A stretch of 64,000 bases of DNA from Shimia_B sp038525525. GTDB lineage: Bacteria > Pseudomonadota > Alphaproteobacteria > Rhodobacterales > Rhodobacteraceae. Location: contig JBCBHO010000003.1 in NCBI GenBank assembly GCA_038525525.1, positions 496,001 to 560,000 on the forward strand, read 5' to 3'. Below the pieces are notes generated by a model. It saw only the letters and a program-made list of their open reading frames with translations, was not told the DNA's origin and did not search any database. Position numbers and translations under genes: made by a program. Positions 7,001-14,597 of this stretch are shown here, in pieces. Positions within the stretch are counted from its first letter, which is position 1. Every line of letters starts with the position of its first letter.

Positions 7001-8113
7001 ATGCGCACCAAGGCAGCTGTTGCGACCGCCGCTGGCAAACCGCTCGAGATCATGGAGGTGAACCTCGACGGCCCGAAAGAGGGCGAGGTCCTCGTGGAGA
7101 TAAAGGCCACGGGCATCTGTCACACGGATGAGTTCACGCTCTCCGGCGCCGATCCCGAGGGGATGTTTCCGGCGATCCTTGGCCATGAGGGCGCGGGCGT
7201 CGTGGTGGACGTGGGGCCGGGCGTGACGAGCCTGAAGAAGGGCGACCATGTCATCCCGCTCTACACGCCCGAATGCCGGGAATGCGATTACTGCCTGAAC
7301 CCGAAAACGAACCTCTGCCAGGCGATCCGCACGACACAAGGGCAGGGCGTGATGCCGGATGGCACGTCGCGGTTCTCGACCTTGGATGGCGATCCGATCC
7401 TGCACTACATGGGCTGCTCGACCTTCTCCAACCACACGGTGCTTCCGGAGATCGCGTTGGCCAAGGTCCGCGAGGACGCGCCCTTCGACAAGATCTGCTA
7501 CATCGGCTGCGGCGTGACGACGGGCATCGGCGCGGTGATGAACACCGCCAAGGTCGAGATCGGCTCGCGCTGCGTGGTCTTCGGGCTGGGTGGCATCGGG
7601 CTCAACGTGATCCAGGGCCTGCGCCTTGCGGGCGCGGACCAGATCGTGGGCGTCGATCTCAACCCGAGCAAGGTGAACATGGCCACAGCCTTCGGCATGA
7701 CCGATTTCGTGAACCCGACGGACGTGGAGGGCGATCTCGTCGCCCATCTCGTGGAGCTCACGGGCGGCGGAGCGGATTACTCCTTCGACGCGACGGGCAA
7801 CGTCAAGGTCATGCGCGACGCGCTGGAATGCGCACATAAGGGCTGGGGCGAGTCGATTATCATCGGCGTGGCGCCCGCAGGCGCGGAGATCTCCACCCGG
7901 CCGTTCCAGCTCGTCACCGGCCGCGTCTGGCGCGGCACGGCCTTCGGCGGCGCGCGGGGGCGCACGGATGTCCCAAAAATCGTGGATTGGTACATGGACG
8001 GGAAGATCGAGATCGACCCGATGATCACGCACACCATGCCACTCGAGGAGATCAACACCGCCTTCGACCTGATGCACGAGGGCAAGTCGATCCGGTCGGT
8101 CGTGACCTTCTAG
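7001..8113 (+). CDS. adhC: S-(hydroxymethyl)glutathione dehydrogenase / class III alcohol dehydrogenase
   Basis: A 370-residue zinc enzyme that oxidises S-hydroxymethylglutathione to S-formylglutathione with NAD. It shows the catalytic zinc site GICHTDEFTLSG and GHEGAGVV, the structural-zinc loop CRECDYCLNPKTNLC, and the nucleotide-binding GLGGIGLNVIQG. ATG 7001 follows the strong site GGGGAGG. It works with fghA at 10667, but the two are separated here by an unrelated block that begins right after a direct-repeat copy. It is convergent with the VOC gene. Confidence 0.96.
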   Translation: MRTKAAVATAAGKPLEIMEVNLDGPKEGEVLVEIKATGICHTDEFTLSGADPEGMFPAILGHEGAGVVVDVGPGVTSLKKGDHVIPLYTPECRECDYCLNPKTNLCQAIRTTQGQGVMPDGTSRFSTLDGDPILHYMGCSTFSNHTVLPEIALAKVREDAPFDKICYIGCGVTTGIGAVMNTAKVEIGSRCVVFGLGGIGLNVIQGLRLAGADQIVGVDLNPSKVNMATAFGMTDFVNPTDVEGDLVAHLVELTGGGADYSFDATGNVKVMRDALECAHKGWGESIIIGVAPAGAEISTRPFQLVTGRVWRGTAFGGARGRTDVPKIVDWYMDGKIEIDPMITHTMPLEEINTAFDLMHEGKSIRSVVTF

Positions 8114-8126
8114 AAGGGGGTCGCCG

Positions 8127-8188
8127 GGCGGCACTGTTTCTGCGCGCGCCGTGCGGCGTGCTCGAAAGGCGCCCGCCCACCGGCCCGG
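8127..8188 (+). repeat. 62-bp direct repeat, copy 1
   Basis: It begins GGCGGCACTGTTTCTG, contains GTGCGGCGTGCTCGAAAGGC, and ends CCACCGGCCCGG. It matches 11940-12001 in the same orientation with two differences (T/C and G/A). The ends GGCGG and CCGCC can pair. It lies in the 3' intergenic space after adhC. No ORF of its own is credible. Confidence 0.9.
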
Positions 8189-8219
8189 TGACCGGCCTGC
8201 CGACAGAGGCGGGGCGCGA

Positions 8220-8672
8220 TCAGGTGTCCTGCGGGACGCCGGCGACGAATTCCACGGTGTTGCCCTCCGGATCCTCGATAAAGATGCCGCGCCAGCCGAT
8301 CCAGTCGAAATGCTCTGTGCGGTGGGGCACGCCATTGCCGTCGAGGAAGGCGCGAAGCCGGTCTTGCGCGGCGTAGTCGACCGTGAGCGCCAGGTGGTGG
8401 AGCGAGGAGCCCGCGCCGGTGGTGGGAACCTGGCCCGTAGGGTGCCCGCGGGCGGCGCCGGCGGAGAGATCGAAGAGTGCAAGGACGATGGTGTGGCCGC
8501 CATGGCCCGGCGCGATCCGGAAAAAGACGATGCCACCGTCTTCGGAGAAATCTTGCAGGATCTCGAGCCCGATGATGTCGCGGTAGAACGCGCGCATCAT
8601 GGGGAGGTCGCGGCAGCGGATGGCGATCTCGCCCAAGGCGTGGATTCGGGCGGGGTTGCTGCCCCCGGTCAC
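8220..8672 (-). CDS. VOC (glyoxalase/dioxygenase fold) family protein
   Basis: 150 residues forming two beta-alpha-beta modules. The first begins IAIRCRDLPMMRAFYRDIIG; the second has SSLHHLALTVD and the ending FIEDPEGNTVEFV with the usual Glu ligand. It is a small metal-dependent isomerase, lyase or dioxygenase; the substrate is unknown. The start is GTG at 8672, overlapping the tetR stop in a GTGA, so the two are translationally coupled. The link to a TetR regulator and a nearby transporter suggests inducible handling of a small toxic compound (inference). Confidence 0.85.
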   Translation of the reverse strand: MTGGSNPARIHALGEIAIRCRDLPMMRAFYRDIIGLEILQDFSEDGGIVFFRIAPGHGGHTIVLALFDLSAGAARGHPTGQVPTTGAGSSLHHLALTVDYAAQDRLRAFLDGNGVPHRTEHFDWIGWRGIFIEDPEGNTVEFVAGVPQDT

Positions 8673-9289
8673 GCGGTGCCGTAGCGGGCGAGGAACATCT
8701 CCACCGCGCCGGTGATGACGCGGTCTTTTTCGGCGGTGGTGAACGCGTCCTGCAGGTGGAGTGTGCGGCGCGGGAAGATCCAGCTCTTGCAGAGCTCGGC
8801 GAACTGGTGCGCGGCCAATTCCTTGTCGGGGATCGACAGCTCTCCACGCTCCTCGGCGATCTCGAAATAGGGCACGAGTTCGCTCACGACGAGGGCCGGC
8901 CCGGCATCGTAAAAGGCCTGCCCGAGCTCCTTGAACTCGCCGCTCTCGGAGATCGAGACGCGGTAGCTCTGCTGCCCGAAATCGGAGAGCATGATATCTA
9001 GAATGACGCGGCCGGCGAGGGGCATCACCACGTCAGGCGCCATGGATTTGTCGATAAACGCCTCGGCGGCCTTGGCGCGGGCGGCGCATTCCCGCTTCAT
9101 CACCTCTACGAAGAGGAGGCGCTTGTCCGGGAAATAGGAATAGAGCGTGGCCTTGGAGACACCGGCCCGTTTGGCGATGTCATCGACGGAGGCGCGCTCG
9201 AAGCCGACGGTCAGGAAAACCTCGGTGGCACCTTCTACGACCTGATCGAATTTGCGGCCCTTGCGGACCTCCTGCATTCCGTCTGGCAT
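8669..9289 (-). CDS. TetR family transcriptional regulator
   Basis: About 206 residues. The N-terminal helix-turn-helix includes ASVDDIAKRAGVSKATLYSY and FPDKRLLF, the TetR/AcrR signature; the rest is the ligand-binding domain. ATG 9289 is preferred because AAGGGAG sits just upstream. That site lies inside a 12-bp inverted repeat (9296-9342). Several 16-bp TGAAC-N6-GTTCA type sites occur at 9312, 9583 and 9643, plus a weaker one at 9611, and are the probable operators. A GTGA overlap joins it to the VOC gene. Confidence 0.92.
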   Translation of the reverse strand: MPDGMQEVRKGRKFDQVVEGATEVFLTVGFERASVDDIAKRAGVSKATLYSYFPDKRLLFVEVMKRECAARAKAAEAFIDKSMAPDVVMPLAGRVILDIMLSDFGQQSYRVSISESGEFKELGQAFYDAGPALVVSELVPYFEIAEERGELSIPDKELAAHQFAELCKSWIFPRRTLHLQDAFTTAEKDRVITGAVEMFLARYGTA

Positions 9290-9295
9290 TTGGAC

Positions 9296-9342
9296 TCCCT
9301 TGCCGGGGTTATAAACGGGTGAGTTCATTTCCGGCAAGGGAG
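9296..9342 (-). promoter_or_regulatory. Hairpin sequestering the tetR ribosome binding site
   Basis: CTCCCTTGCCGG (9296-9307) and CCGGCAAGGGAG (9331-9342) are perfect 12-bp inverted arms around a 23-base loop. In the minus-strand transcript the 3' arm contains the AAGGGAG Shine-Dalgarno of tetR, 5 bases before ATG 9289. The loop carries an operator-like TAAAC-N6-GTTCA (9312-9327). Either RNA gating of translation or a DNA operator is possible. Confidence 0.6.
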
Positions 9343-9389
9343 GAGGCGAGGCTCGGGGGGAGGAGCCTCGGGGAGCTTACTCAGAGAGC

Positions 9390-9548
9390 TTACTTGCCGT
9401 TTTGCGTGGCGATGGTGCTGGTCGTGTCCGCGGGCGCGTCCGTCGTGGCCTCCGGGAAGGTCAGGTACGGCAGCTGGAAGGAAAGCGTGTCAGCCGCGGC
9501 GGCGGTGGCGGAGACGAAGAGCGTGGCAGCGATAAGAAGCGGTTTCAT
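9390..9548 (-). CDS. Tiny exported protein (52 aa)
   Basis: MKPLLIAATLFVSATAAAAD is a classic Sec signal peptide with an AAA-type cleavage site. It leaves a mature peptide of about 33 residues rich in Thr, Ala, Asp and Pro, with no Cys. No family is recognised. It is the first gene on the strand leading to tetR and VOC, and its upstream region holds three TGAAC...GTTCA sites. It is probably the most directly controlled gene of the TetR circuit. The short length leaves some doubt, but the signal peptide and operator position support it. Confidence 0.65.
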   Translation of the reverse strand: MKPLLIAATLFVSATAAAADTLSFQLPYLTFPEATTDAPADTTSTIATQNGK

Positions 9549-9581
9549 GGTCGGGTCCTTCTGGTCGGCGGTTGTTTCGAA

Positions 9582-9610
9582 CTGAACCGTTCGGTTCATG
9601 CCGCTATAAC
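9582..9610 (+). promoter_or_regulatory. Candidate promoter toward the AEC transporter
   Basis: A good -10 element, TATAAC (9605-9610), lies 17 bases after a weak -35, CTGAAC (9582-9587). The -35 overlaps the operator at 9583-9598, so TetR binding would exclude polymerase. On the other strand TTGAAA followed by an AT-rich -10 region near 9606-9613 could serve the tiny exported protein. Confidence 0.5.
9583..9598. promoter_or_regulatory. Palindromic TetR-type operator 1
   Basis: TGAACCG-TT-CGGTTCA is a perfect 16-bp palindrome lying between the divergent tiny-exported-protein and AEC genes. It overlaps the candidate promoters of both. Confidence 0.75.
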
Positions 9611-9626
9611 TAAACAACTCGGTTCA
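9611..9626. promoter_or_regulatory. Degenerate TetR-type operator half-site
   Basis: The right half CGGTTCA (9620-9626) is intact, while the left half (TAAACAA) is degenerate. It lies midway between the two good operators, in the spacer of the minus-strand promoter. Confidence 0.45.
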
Positions 9627-9642
9627 GGTTTCAAGAAAAATC

Positions 9643-9658
9643 TGAACTCTGCGGTTCA
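9643..9658. promoter_or_regulatory. TetR-type operator 2
   Basis: TGAAC-TCTGCG-GTTCA is a 16-bp site with perfect 5-bp arms. Its centre is 60 bp from that of operator 1, close to six helical turns, which would favour same-face or cooperative binding. Confidence 0.65.
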
Positions 9659-9714
9659 TTTTTTTCCGACGCGCTCACTTGCTGCCCTCCGGGCGCATCG
9701 CTACCGATGTCGAT

Positions 9715-10662
9715 ATGCTCGCTGTCTTCCTGAAAACGCTCCCCTTCTTCGCGCTCATCGGGCTCGGATACTGGGCTGGGCGCACGAAGTTCTTTTCCGA
9801 GGACGCCACCGCCTACCTCACGCGGTTCGTCTTCTACTTCGCGTTGTCTGCGATGCTCTTCCGTTTTTCGGCCACGCTCTCGGTGGGGGAGGTGTTCTCC
9901 TGGCCCTTCGTTCTGGCCTATCTCTGGGGGACAGCGCTCGTTTATCTCGTGGCGACGGCGATCGGGCTCCTCCGGCGCATCTCGGTGGCCGAGATCGCCG
10001 TGGAGGCGCAGGTGGCCGTGATCGGCAATGTGGGCTTCCTCGGGATCCCCATGCTCGTACTGCTTCTCGGCGAGGCCGCGATTGGGCCCGTGATGATGGT
10101 GCTGGCCGTCGATCTCATCGTCTTCGGGTCGCTCATCGTGATCCTCATCACCGGCTCGCGGGACGGGCGCGTCTCCTTCGGCATCCTGAAAACCGTGGGC
10201 CTCGGGCTCTTGAAGAACCCCATGATCGTGTCGATCTCGCTGGGCCTGATCTGGGCAGCGACGGGGCTCGCGATCCCCGCGCCCGCCGAGGAGTTCCTCG
10301 GCATTCTCGGGGCCGCCGCCACGCCCGGGGCGCTCTTTGCCATCGGGGCCTCGCTCGCCTCGAAGCAGGCCGATCGCGTGGCGCTCACGGGCTATCTCAG
10401 CGCCCTGAAGCTTTTTGCCCATCCCGCCGCCGTGGCCTTCGCAGCTCTCGTGATCTTCCCGGTGGAGCCCTATGCGGCGGGCGTGATGATCGCGGCCGCG
10501 GCGCTTCCGGTGGCGGGCAATGTCTTCATTCTCGCCCAGCACTACGGCGTGGCCCCCACCCGGGTCTCGGCGGCGATCCTGATCTCCACGGCGGTGTCGG
10601 TGGTGACGGTGTCGCTCATCATCGGCTGGGTCGAGACATCGGTCATTTCAGAGGAGGGATAG
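9715..10662 (+). CDS. AEC (auxin efflux carrier) family permease
   Basis: About 315 residues with ten hydrophobic helices. It begins MLAVFLKTLPFFALIGLGYW and contains the family GNVGFLGIPMLVLLLGE loop and AATPGALFAIGASLA. Members export or exchange small organic anions; the substrate here is unknown. ATG 9715 starts the family core, although the ribosome site is weak; TTG 9679 is in frame. The gene is divergent from the tiny exported protein and shares its operator region, so TetR control is likely. fghA follows after only 4 bases. Confidence 0.88.
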   Translation: MLAVFLKTLPFFALIGLGYWAGRTKFFSEDATAYLTRFVFYFALSAMLFRFSATLSVGEVFSWPFVLAYLWGTALVYLVATAIGLLRRISVAEIAVEAQVAVIGNVGFLGIPMLVLLLGEAAIGPVMMVLAVDLIVFGSLIVILITGSRDGRVSFGILKTVGLGLLKNPMIVSISLGLIWAATGLAIPAPAEEFLGILGAAATPGALFAIGASLASKQADRVALTGYLSALKLFAHPAAVAFAALVIFPVEPYAAGVMIAAAALPVAGNVFILAQHYGVAPTRVSAAILISTAVSVVTVSLIIGWVETSVISEEG

Positions 10663-10666
10663 GGCC

Positions 10667-11494
10667 ATGCAGACGGTCTCGGAAAACGCGTGTTTCGGTG
10701 GGGTGCAGGGTGTCTACCGCCATGCCTCGGAGGCCTGCAGCTGTGACATGACCTTCGGGCTCTTCCTGCCGGAAGAGGCGCGGCGCGGCCCGGTGCCGGT
10801 GATCTGGTATCTGAGCGGGCTCACCTGCACCCATGAGAATGCCATGACGAAGGCGGGCGCGCAGGCTTGGGCCGCGCAGGCGGGCGTCGCGCTCGTCTTT
10901 CCCGATACCTCGCCCCGCGGCGGGGACGTGGCCGATGACGAAGCCTACGATCTGGGTCAGGGGGCGGGTTTTTACGTCGATGCCACCGAGGCGCCCTGGG
11001 CCCCGCATTTCCGGATGTGGAGTTATGTCACCGAGGAATTGCCAATGGTAGTGGGCGGGATGGGCTGTGACCTCGAACGGCAATCCATCACCGGGCACTC
11101 CATGGGCGGGCATGGCGCGCTCACCATCGCCCTCTCCCATCCGGGCCGCTTCCGCTCCGTGTCCGCCTTCGCGCCGATCACGAGCCCGAGCGAGAGCGAC
11201 TGGGGCAAAAAGCAGCTTTCAGCCTATCTGGGCCCGAACCCCAGCCTCTGGGCCAAGCATGACGCGACGATCCTGATGGCCGCTCACGGGCTCGAGGCGC
11301 CGCTCCTCGTGGATACCGGCACGAAAGACCAGTTCCTCGATCTCCTGCGGCCCGAGGCGCTGGCGGCGGCCATCGCGCTCCGGCGCAACCAGGCGGTGTT
11401 CCGGATGCAGCCGGGCTACGACCATTCCTACTTTTTCGTGTCGAGCTTCATGGCCGACCACGTGGCCTTCCACGCCGAGGCACTCTTCGGGTGA
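10667..11494 (+). CDS. fghA: S-formylglutathione hydrolase
   Basis: A 275-residue esterase D that hydrolyses S-formylglutathione to formate and glutathione, the second step of glutathione-dependent formaldehyde oxidation. The alpha/beta-hydrolase triad is visible: Ser in GHSMGGHGALT, Asp in DTGTKDQFLD, His in GYDHSYFF. The N-terminal YLSGLTCTHENAMTKAGAQ is diagnostic. The gene is in the AEC operon and overlaps the next gene by 4 bases. Its partner adhC is 2.5 kb upstream, across a convergent VOC/tetR unit. Confidence 0.96.
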   Translation: MQTVSENACFGGVQGVYRHASEACSCDMTFGLFLPEEARRGPVPVIWYLSGLTCTHENAMTKAGAQAWAAQAGVALVFPDTSPRGGDVADDEAYDLGQGAGFYVDATEAPWAPHFRMWSYVTEELPMVVGGMGCDLERQSITGHSMGGHGALTIALSHPGRFRSVSAFAPITSPSESDWGKKQLSAYLGPNPSLWAKHDATILMAAHGLEAPLLVDTGTKDQFLDLLRPEALAAAIALRRNQAVFRMQPGYDHSYFFVSSFMADHVAFHAEALFG

Positions 11495-11940
11495 TCTATG
11501 TCGATGCCGATGCCTGCCCGGTGAAAGACGAGGTGGAGCGCGTGGCCACGCGGCACCGGCTCGCCGTGGCGCTCGTGGCCAATGGCGGGCTGCGGCCCTC
11601 GCGCAACCCGCTGGTGGAGGTCGTGATCGTGCCCGACGGGCCCGACGAGGCCGACAAGTGGATCGCCGATCGTGCCGGGGCAGGCGACGTGGTGGTGACC
11701 GCCGACATCCCCCTCGCCGCGCGGGCCGTGGAGGGTGGCGCGCTCGTCATCAAGCCCAACGGCGAGGCGCTCACGGCCAAGAACGTGTCGCAAGCGCTCG
11801 CCACGCGGGACCTCATGGCCGACTTGCGCGCCGCGGACCCGTTTCGCCAGGGTAAAGGCCGGCCGTTCACGAAGGCCGACAAGGGGCGCTTTCTCGATAC
11901 GCTCGAACGGCTGGTGCGGCAGGCAGCGGCGGGCCGGTAG
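11491..11940 (+). CDS. UPF0178 / YaiI-YqxD family protein
   Basis: A 149-residue member of the DUF188 family, with the N-terminal IYVDADACPVKDE and TADIPLAARAVE, which resemble a PIN-like nuclease fold with conserved Asp residues. The biochemical role is not established. The start is GTG 11491, overlapping the fghA stop (GTGA). The stop abuts copy 2 of the 62-bp repeat, whose first base is the last base of the stop codon. Confidence 0.9.
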   Translation: MIYVDADACPVKDEVERVATRHRLAVALVANGGLRPSRNPLVEVVIVPDGPDEADKWIADRAGAGDVVVTADIPLAARAVEGGALVIKPNGEALTAKNVSQALATRDLMADLRAADPFRQGKGRPFTKADKGRFLDTLERLVRQAAAGR

Positions 11941-12001
11941 GCGGCACTGTTCCTGCGCGCGCCGTGCGGCGTGCTCGAAAGGCGCCCGCCCACCGACCCG
12001 G
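11940..12001 (+). repeat. 62-bp direct repeat, copy 2
   Basis: It matches 8127-8188 at 60 of 62 positions in the same orientation. It starts on the last base of the UPF0178 stop codon and fills most of the gap before the HAD gene. The two copies bracket 3.75 kb holding VOC, tetR, the tiny exported protein, AEC, fghA and UPF0178. Confidence 0.9.
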
Positions 12002-12042
12002 GGACGGTTGACGATCCCCGCGCGCGCCTGTGAGGTGCGGCC

Positions 12043-12660
12043 ATGGTCAAGGCAGTGATTTTCGACATCGGCAACGTGCTCATCGAGTGGCAGCCCGAGC
12101 GGTTCTATGACCGCGTCTACGGGCGCGCGCGGCGAGAGGCGCTGTTTCAGGCGGTGGACCTCCACGAGATGAACAACCGCGTGGACATGGGCGCACCGTT
12201 CCGTGAGACGATCTACGCCACGGCGGAGGCCCATCCCGCGTGGGAGGCCGAGATCCGGGACTGGCACGACCGCTGGGGCGAGCTCGCCACGCCGGTCATC
12301 CACCGCTCGGTGCGGCTTCTGCGCGCCTTGCGGCGCAAGGGCGTGCCCGTATTCGCGCTCACGAATTTCGGGGTGGAGAGCTATGCCTTTGCGCAGACCC
12401 GCTATGAATTCCTGAGCGAGTTCGACAGGGAATACGTGTCGGGGCGCATGCGCGTGGTGAAGCCCGATGCGGCGATCTATGCCGGTGTCGAAGCCGATTG
12501 CGGCGTGGCGCCGGGCGACCTGCTCTTTGCCGATGACCGGACCGACAACATCGAAGCAGCCGCGGCGCGGGGCTGGCGGACGCATCTCTTCGAGGGGCCC
12601 GCGGGCTGGGCGGCGCGGCTCGTGGATGAGGGGCTCCTTACGGCGGAGGAAGCGGCGTGA
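12043..12660 (+). CDS. HAD family hydrolase (YihX-like)
   Basis: 205 residues. HAD motif I is VIFDIGNVLIEW (catalytic Asp; the second Asp is Gly, as in many sugar phosphatase members). Motif II is FALTNFG, motif III the Lys in RVVKPDAAIY, and motif IV LLFADDRTDNIEAA. It is a soluble phosphatase or dehalogenase; the substrate is unknown. The stop overlaps the start of the ornithine cyclodeaminase-like gene by 4 bases. Confidence 0.92.
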   Translation: MVKAVIFDIGNVLIEWQPERFYDRVYGRARREALFQAVDLHEMNNRVDMGAPFRETIYATAEAHPAWEAEIRDWHDRWGELATPVIHRSVRLLRALRRKGVPVFALTNFGVESYAFAQTRYEFLSEFDREYVSGRMRVVKPDAAIYAGVEADCGVAPGDLLFADDRTDNIEAAAARGWRTHLFEGPAGWAARLVDEGLLTAEEAA

Positions 12661-13553
12661 GCCCGCGCTTTATCTCGTTTGACGACGGCGAGGCACGGAT
12701 GGACTGGCTCGGGCTCGTGGCCGCGCTCGAGGCGGGGCATGGGCTGCCGAAAGCCTCGATCGAGGATTCGTTTCTCTATCGCGGAGCGGACACGATCCTG
12801 AGCCGGGCGGCGTGGATCGACGGGCTGGGCGCGCTGGTGAAGACGGCGACGATCTTTCCGGGGAACGCGGCGGCGGGGCGGCCTGTGATCGACGGGGCGG
12901 TGACGCTCTTCGACGACGCCACGGGCGCGCCGGCGGCGTTCATCGATTTCAAGCTGGTGACGAAATGGAAGACGGCCGCCGACAGTCTCCTCGCGGCGTT
13001 GAAGCTCGCGCCCGGGGCGCTGGCGATCCTGATCGTGGGCGCGGGCACCGTGGGGCGCTCCGTGAGGGAGGCATTTGGGGCGGGGTTTCCCGGGGCGCGT
13101 TTCGAGGTTTGGAACAGGACGGCGGCTGCGGCGGACGCGCTCGGCGCGGAATTCGACGCGACGTTGCCCGTTGGGGATCTGGAGCAGGCGGTGCGGCGGG
13201 CCGACATCGTCGTGGGCTGCACGATGGCGACGGAGCCATGGCTCAAGGGCGCGTGGCTCCAAGAGGGGACCCATGTGAGTCTCATCGGGGCCTATCGGCC
13301 CGACATGCGGGAGGCCGATGATGCCGCGCTCCTCGCGAGCCGGGTCTTCGTGGATGCGCGGGACACGACGCTGGGCCATATCGGGGAGTTGAAGATCCCG
13401 CTCGAGGCAGGCGTGGTCGGGCCGGGGCACGTGCTGGGGGATTTCTACCAGATGGACCGGCTGACGCCTGGTGGGACGACGCTCTTCAAGAACGGGGGAG
13501 GGGCGCATCTCGACCTGATGACGGCGCGCTACATTCTCGACCAGTTCGGCTGA
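12657..13553 (+). CDS. Ornithine cyclodeaminase / mu-crystallin family protein
   Basis: About 298 residues with the N-terminal substrate domain and a Rossmann domain (VGAGTVGRSVREAFG near residue 125). The family region is FIDFKLVTKWKTAADSLLAA. Members are NAD(P)-dependent cyclodeaminases, imine reductases or amino-acid dehydrogenases. The usual Arg in the TRTAA segment is replaced by Lys-rich TKWKTAA, as in some imine-reductase-like members, so the exact substrate is open. The GTG start at 12657 overlaps the HAD stop. Confidence 0.88.
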   Translation: MSPRFISFDDGEARMDWLGLVAALEAGHGLPKASIEDSFLYRGADTILSRAAWIDGLGALVKTATIFPGNAAAGRPVIDGAVTLFDDATGAPAAFIDFKLVTKWKTAADSLLAALKLAPGALAILIVGAGTVGRSVREAFGAGFPGARFEVWNRTAAAADALGAEFDATLPVGDLEQAVRRADIVVGCTMATEPWLKGAWLQEGTHVSLIGAYRPDMREADDAALLASRVFVDARDTTLGHIGELKIPLEAGVVGPGHVLGDFYQMDRLTPGGTTLFKNGGGAHLDLMTARYILDQFG

Positions 13554-13633
13554 CGGCGGGTCGGTCTCTGTTTGCCCAGCGGCAAAGACGTCTGGGAAAA
13601 CTGCGGGCGGCAGTCCATTGTGGCACGTCGTCC

Positions 13634-13930
13634 TTAAAAGAGGCCCGTGGTGAGGGTGACGGTGGCCATGCCAACGAGCATCGTGGCGATGATGTTTCGC
13701 GTGGCGATGGCGGTGAGGAGTGCTGCTGCGGCGGCGAGGATCTCCGGCGGGCCTCCTTCGGCCAAGGCACTGGCCACGAGTGCCACGATGAGGCAGCCGG
13801 GGAAGACTTCCGTGACGCGGCGAAAGGCGGGACGTTCCATGAGGGCGGCACCGGCGAGGTAGCCCAGCACGCGCAGGCCGATGGTCGAGACCGCAAGCGC
13901 CGCGATGAGGAGCCAGTGGTCAGCGGTCAT
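13634..13930 (-). CDS. azlD: AzlD family branched-chain amino-acid exporter subunit
   Basis: 98 residues with four hydrophobic helices, including the family element TIGLRVLGYLAGAALMERP and IATRNIIATMLVGMATV. It pairs with AzlC in the inner membrane to export branched-chain or other amino acids. It overlaps azlC by 11 bases. Confidence 0.85.
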   Translation of the reverse strand: MTADHWLLIAALAVSTIGLRVLGYLAGAALMERPAFRRVTEVFPGCLIVALVASALAEGGPPEILAAAAALLTAIATRNIIATMLVGMATVTLTTGLF

Positions 13931-14591
13931 GGCGATTGGTCGCGAAGTCTGCGCTGACGCCCGCGAGCGCGCCGAGGATGAGCGCAGCAGCGCTGGTCAG
14001 GCCCGCGCGAATGAGGAGCACCGTCAGTGCGAAGGTCACCGCCCAAGGCAGGAGAGAGCGGCGGCCCGGCCAGAGAGCGCGGGCCATGGCGATGAAGGCG
14101 GCGGTGAAGGCAAAGCCGATGCCGAAGCGCTCGAGCCCGGGGAGGGCCTGGCCCACGATCCCGCCCGCCACGGTGGAGGTGATCCAGGCGAGCATGAGGC
14201 CCAGCGCCGTCCCGAGGAGAAAGGCGCCGCCCACTCTTGGGTCGGCCTTTCGGGCAGCGAGCGTCAGGCCGAAATTCTCGTCCGTCGTGCCCTGGATCGC
14301 GATGAGGCGGGCGGGCCAGGGCACCTCTTTCAGGACCGGGACGGTGGTGGCCACGATGCCGATATAGCGGAGATTGAGCGCGGCGCCTGCGAGGGCCGCG
14401 CCGAGCACCGTGCCGGTGGTGAGGAGCTGGTCCACCGCCGCGATCTGGGAGCTGCCCGCGAAGACGATGACGCCCATGGCGGCGATGCCTTCGGGCGAGA
14501 ATCCGGCCTCGCCCGCCAGGATGCCGAAGGCGAAGCCGTAGGTGGCCACGCCGAGCGCCAGCGGCAGGATCGCGATGAGCCCCCGGATCAT
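13920..14591 (-). CDS. azlC: AzlC family branched-chain amino-acid exporter
   Basis: 223 residues with several hydrophobic helices. Typical AzlC elements are PLALGVATYGFAFGILAGEA, FAGSSQIAAVDQL and ALNLRYIGIVATTVP. It is the main membrane subunit of the exporter with AzlD downstream. It sits 6 bases after the MFS gene on the same strand, so the three are probably cotranscribed. Confidence 0.9.
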   Translation of the reverse strand: MIRGLIAILPLALGVATYGFAFGILAGEAGFSPEGIAAMGVIVFAGSSQIAAVDQLLTTGTVLGAALAGAALNLRYIGIVATTVPVLKEVPWPARLIAIQGTTDENFGLTLAARKADPRVGGAFLLGTALGLMLAWITSTVAGGIVGQALPGLERFGIGFAFTAAFIAMARALWPGRRSLLPWAVTFALTVLLIRAGLTSAAALILGALAGVSADFATNRHDR

Positions 14592-14597
14592 GGCGCG

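Noticed and set aside
9402..10751. 449-residue plus-strand frame over the AEC gene
   Set aside because: It is Arg/Gly/His-rich without hydrophobic helices; the AEC frame explains the sequence.
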